This document shows positions 61,610 to 64,000 of a DNA stretch of 64,000 nt, piece after piece. The DNA comes from Shewanella psychropiezotolerans (GTDB lineage: Bacteria > Pseudomonadota > Gammaproteobacteria > Enterobacterales > Shewanellaceae): contig NZ_CP041614.1 in assembly GCF_007197555.1 (NCBI RefSeq), positions 558,001-622,000 of the forward strand, given 5' to 3'. The notes beneath the pieces were generated by a model that worked only from the letters and a program-made list of their open reading frames with translations, searched no databases and was not told where the DNA came from. How positions within the stretch are numbered: the first letter of the stretch is position 1; each line of letters begins with the position of its first letter. Made by a program: the position numbers and the translations under genes.

Positions 61610-61972
61610 ATGATGAGTAATGCCAAAGGTGCTGTGAGCTCGCTTGACTGTTTTCAGGAGTATGCCATGGTAAATAATGGTATCGGAAATAAAGTCAGAA
61701 AACGGATATGGGAGTTGACACTAGAGGAGTGCAGGGCGCGCGCTAAAGTGCATGATGCAAAAGATGATGATGATAACTTTCGGATTTTAACCTTAAAGCT
61801 TGGTAAGAAAGTGCTAGCCATGGAGCAGATACATCCTGGCTGCAGCAGGCTACGCGTACCTAGGCTTAAAGTAGAAGAGATGAAATTAAAATTACTTCAC
61901 GCCGTCAGTACCGGCGTGTTTGATCGAGAGCTGATTCATGCTCAAAAATTACAGACTAAGGTGATGAGATAG
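61610..61972 (+). CDS. Small basic conserved-looking protein
   Basis: A 120-residue soluble protein with AGGGGGA before the ATG. A central helix (RKRIWELTLEECRARAKVHD) and basic C-terminus (RLRVPRLKVEEMKLKLLHAV). No family recognised; the composition suggests nucleic-acid or protein binding. It stands alone between the decaheme gene and a convergent two-component system. Confidence 0.6.
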   Translation: MMSNAKGAVSSLDCFQEYAMVNNGIGNKVRKRIWELTLEECRARAKVHDAKDDDDNFRILTLKLGKKVLAMEQIHPGCSRLRVPRLKVEEMKLKLLHAVSTGVFDRELIHAQKLQTKVMR

Positions 61973-62019
61973 CGTCGCCAACTAATAGCTAACTTTAATC
62001 ATAAACTAGATGAGATGGG

Positions 62020-63312
62020 CTAATCACTAGCCCTTGTCTCACTGGTATTGGGAAAGGTCAGCTTAGCAATGCAACCTGATTCTTCTCCAGACGTTAACAT
62101 CAGTTGCCAGCCATAGCGTTCGCAGAGTGCATCTACGATTAGTAGGCCTAAGCCGTGACCGTCTTTGCTCTGTTCTGAATCATTCAATCCCCGGCCCTGG
62201 TCTAGGACTTTGATACAAGACTGCCAAACTTCCAGGGTGATAATTCCTGAATCACTGGCATTGATGGCGTTCTGTAACAAGTTGATCAATAACATCCTCA
62301 GTACGGGAGGGCTTGGCTGAATGTCTGGTTCAGCAAATATCTTGAGCTCGACCTTGAGATGCTTATATTTAGCCAGAGGGGACACCTCATCCAAGATCTG
62401 CTTTATCTCTTTTTCAACCAGTTTCCTACTGGTGGAATTCTCTCTTGTCTGTTCCTGTTTGACCAGACTCAGCAGGGCTTCAATCGTGTGTTGCATGTCG
62501 GCCGTAGCCTTAGCGATTCTTGCTCTCTGTCGAAGTTGAAACTCAGGCTTATCACTCTTGTCGAGCAGCTTGGTGGCTCCCAGAATAACGGTTAAAGGAG
62601 TTCTTAGCTCATGGCTGGCATACTTGGCGAATGACTGCTCTTGTTTTATTAGGAGTTCATTTTGATTGCGATATTTATTCAGGCTATTAGATAGCTCTGT
62701 GAACTCTAATGCCGAACCTTCCGGGACTGAGAAGCTGGTTTCTCTTTGGGCGGATTTCAGTTGCTGGCTGAGCTGATTGACAGGCTGCACCAGACGTTTA
62801 GATAATTTTGAAATGGCGAAATCGAATGCCAGATAGAGGAGTATCATGATAGCGAGAGAGGCAAAATTGATATATCGCCATTCATCAGAGCTGAGTTCGA
62901 CTTTTTCTGCTTCCATGGTTAAGAAGAGAGGTCTAGTCTCACCTTCGAGAATAAAGCTGGAGTGATGGAAAAAGAGGTCGTGGGCTATGTCATCGGTGAT
63001 TTCATCATTGTAGCCAATGGGGTATTGGCTGAGTTGTTGGAATTGCTTAGGTAACGTTTGGACAGAATCATAGGCTAAAATATTAGGACCTATGATGAGG
63101 GGGGAGCTTGCCCCTTGCTGAAATTGGTCGACAGAAAAATCAGCTGTCTGCTGTAAGTTACGCTTGTTTATCTCATCTTCGAGCCAGTAGAGGCCCGCCT
63201 GACTCAGAGCAAAAACCAATATACCAATAAGCAGAGCGATGGCATTGAAATAGAGGCTTAATTTCTTGGTTAAGCTCTGGGCCGTGGAGCTAGGAGGTTG
63301 AGGGGTTTTCAT
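62020..63312 (-). CDS. Sensor histidine kinase
   Basis: A 430-residue membrane kinase. Two helices (near 15-40 and 148-168) bracket a periplasmic sensor of about 110 residues. Then a HAMP-like linker, the HisKA box FAKYASHELRTPLTVILGATK near residue 230, an N box LLQNAINASDSG near 345, and G boxes VLDQGRGL and DGHGLGLLIVDALCERYGW. It overlaps the response-regulator gene by 23 bases, so the two are co-translated. Signal unknown. Confidence 0.92.
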   Translation of the reverse strand: MKTPQPPSSTAQSLTKKLSLYFNAIALLIGILVFALSQAGLYWLEDEINKRNLQQTADFSVDQFQQGASSPLIIGPNILAYDSVQTLPKQFQQLSQYPIGYNDEITDDIAHDLFFHHSSFILEGETRPLFLTMEAEKVELSSDEWRYINFASLAIMILLYLAFDFAISKLSKRLVQPVNQLSQQLKSAQRETSFSVPEGSALEFTELSNSLNKYRNQNELLIKQEQSFAKYASHELRTPLTVILGATKLLDKSDKPEFQLRQRARIAKATADMQHTIEALLSLVKQEQTRENSTSRKLVEKEIKQILDEVSPLAKYKHLKVELKIFAEPDIQPSPPVLRMLLINLLQNAINASDSGIITLEVWQSCIKVLDQGRGLNDSEQSKDGHGLGLLIVDALCERYGWQLMLTSGEESGCIAKLTFPNTSETRASD

Positions 63313-64000
63313 TACTATTATTTAACGTTTCCTGTTGAAGTTTAAAGCCTATTTTTGGCACCGTGACCAGCATTGACTCAGAAAATGGCTTATCTAATTG
63401 ATTGCGAAGTTGGTACATGTGGCTACGTAATATGTCGCTACCCGGTGGCATATCACCCCATAACTCCTCGATAAGCTCTTCACGTTTGACCACGTTCGGC
63501 GCTCGCTTCATTAATAATTGCAATATTTGATAGCAAGCAGGCGTCAGAATGAGCTTAGTTCCGTTGCGATAGACTTGATGTTCAGCCGTGTTTAATTCGA
63601 GGCTGCCGTATTTTAATATGCCTAAGGCTACTCTTCCTTGCTGGCGTTTGATCAATGCTGTGACTCGGGCATTGAGTACATCTAAGTCGAAAGGTTTGGC
63701 TAGATAGTCGTCAGCCCCTGATTCAAATCCGTTGAGCAGATCTTGCTTATCATCGAGGGCCGTTAACATGAGGATCGGAGTGGTACAGCCTTGCTTTCTG
63801 AGTTCTTTAGCGACACTGAGGCCATCCATCTTAGGCAGCATTAGATCCAGTATGATGGCGTCGAAGTTGGACTCAAGAGCGAGCTTAAATCCGAGCTCGC
63901 CATTGGTCGCGAAATCGACTTCTGTTCCTTGCACTTCAAAATAATCGGCAAGAATGCCTGCGACATCTTGATTATCTTCAACGATTAATAGTTTTGACCT
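63290..64000 (-). CDS. OmpR-family response regulator (partial, start beyond window)
   Basis: At least 236 residues. The frame is open from the right edge: SKLLIVEDNQDVAGILADYF precedes a receiver domain with the phospho-acceptor Asp in IILDLMLPKMDG, Thr/Ser in PILMLTALDD and Lys in YLAKPFDLDVLNARV. The C-terminal winged helix has LILTPACYQILQLLMKRAPN and SDILRSHMYQLRNQLDKPF. The start codon is outside. Partner of the overlapping kinase. Confidence 0.93.
   Translation of the reverse strand, partial: RSKLLIVEDNQDVAGILADYFEVQGTEVDFATNGELGFKLALESNFDAIILDLMLPKMDGLSVAKELRKQGCTTPILMLTALDDKQDLLNGFESGADDYLAKPFDLDVLNARVTALIKRQQGRVALGILKYGSLELNTAEHQVYRNGTKLILTPACYQILQLLMKRAPNVVKREELIEELWGDMPPGSDILRSHMYQLRNQLDKPFSESMLVTVPKIGFKLQQETLNNSNENPSTS

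Overview
The window looks like chromosome of a marine Shewanella or a close relative (Gammaproteobacteria, Alteromonadales). The evidence is an OmcA/MtrC-type decaheme outer-membrane cytochrome, two nitrate-reductase-like respiratory systems, an OlsF-type ornithine-lipid synthase, an RarD permease, a Fur-controlled fumC locus, and recurrent intergenic palindromes with the core TACCAATCGGTA. No species was assigned.

Layout. 1-7.3 kb: narG (5' end outside the window, apparent frameshift at its visible start), narH, narJ, narI and a parvulin-type PPIase. 7.3-11.6 kb: a small conserved protein, a double rhodanese, an NAD(P)-binding epimerase-like protein, a broken metallopeptidase and a broken methyltransferase. 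11.8-20.06 kb: an accessory island with a frameshifted IS (multiple end repeats, 17/18-bp target duplication) sitting inside one copy of a structured 90-bp palindromic repeat, DUF1643, a 34-residue Cys-rich protein, orphan genes, an AbiH gene cut by a nonsense codon, an ORF-less group II intron, and two more copies of the 90-bp repeat. 20.07-29.4 kb: a nine-gene minus-strand operon for a NapA-like molybdoenzyme with a diheme cytochrome c, two NapG/NapH-type modules, a YtkA/FixH-like membrane protein, a membrane hemerythrin and a pentaheme NapC-type cytochrome. A perfect FNR site lies upstream. 30-37.7 kb: ppnP, a broken EamA permease divergent from a MarR regulator with two dyad operators, a DUF2182/DUF1326 pair, a metallophosphoesterase, olsF and an antiporter. 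37.8-45 kb: a BlaI/M56-ankyrin pair with twin operators, an MFS permease, an AraC regulator and a frameshifted alkylsulfatase. 45-64 kb: a Fur box with a small gene and fumC, PAP2, an rRNA-methyltransferase-like gene, a hydrolase, rarD, DUF885, envelope proteins, the decaheme cytochrome and a two-component system running off the right edge.

How the parts work together. Nar would reduce nitrate on the cytoplasmic side using quinol through NarI. The Nap-like operon would carry quinol electrons through NapH/NapG and/or the pentaheme cytochrome to a Tat-exported molybdoenzyme. The decaheme lipoprotein implies electron transfer to extracellular acceptors. Anaerobic (FNR) and iron (Fur) control are visible as sites.

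Six genes show single-base indels in homopolymer runs (seven indels, six of them deletions), and the IS target duplication differs by one T in a T run. Either this assembly has homopolymer errors or the strain is losing genes. This should be settled before any of the frameshifts is treated as biology. The best candidates for undescribed systems are the nine-gene Nap-like operon and the 90-bp repeat whose stems covary around a constant AGGA loop.
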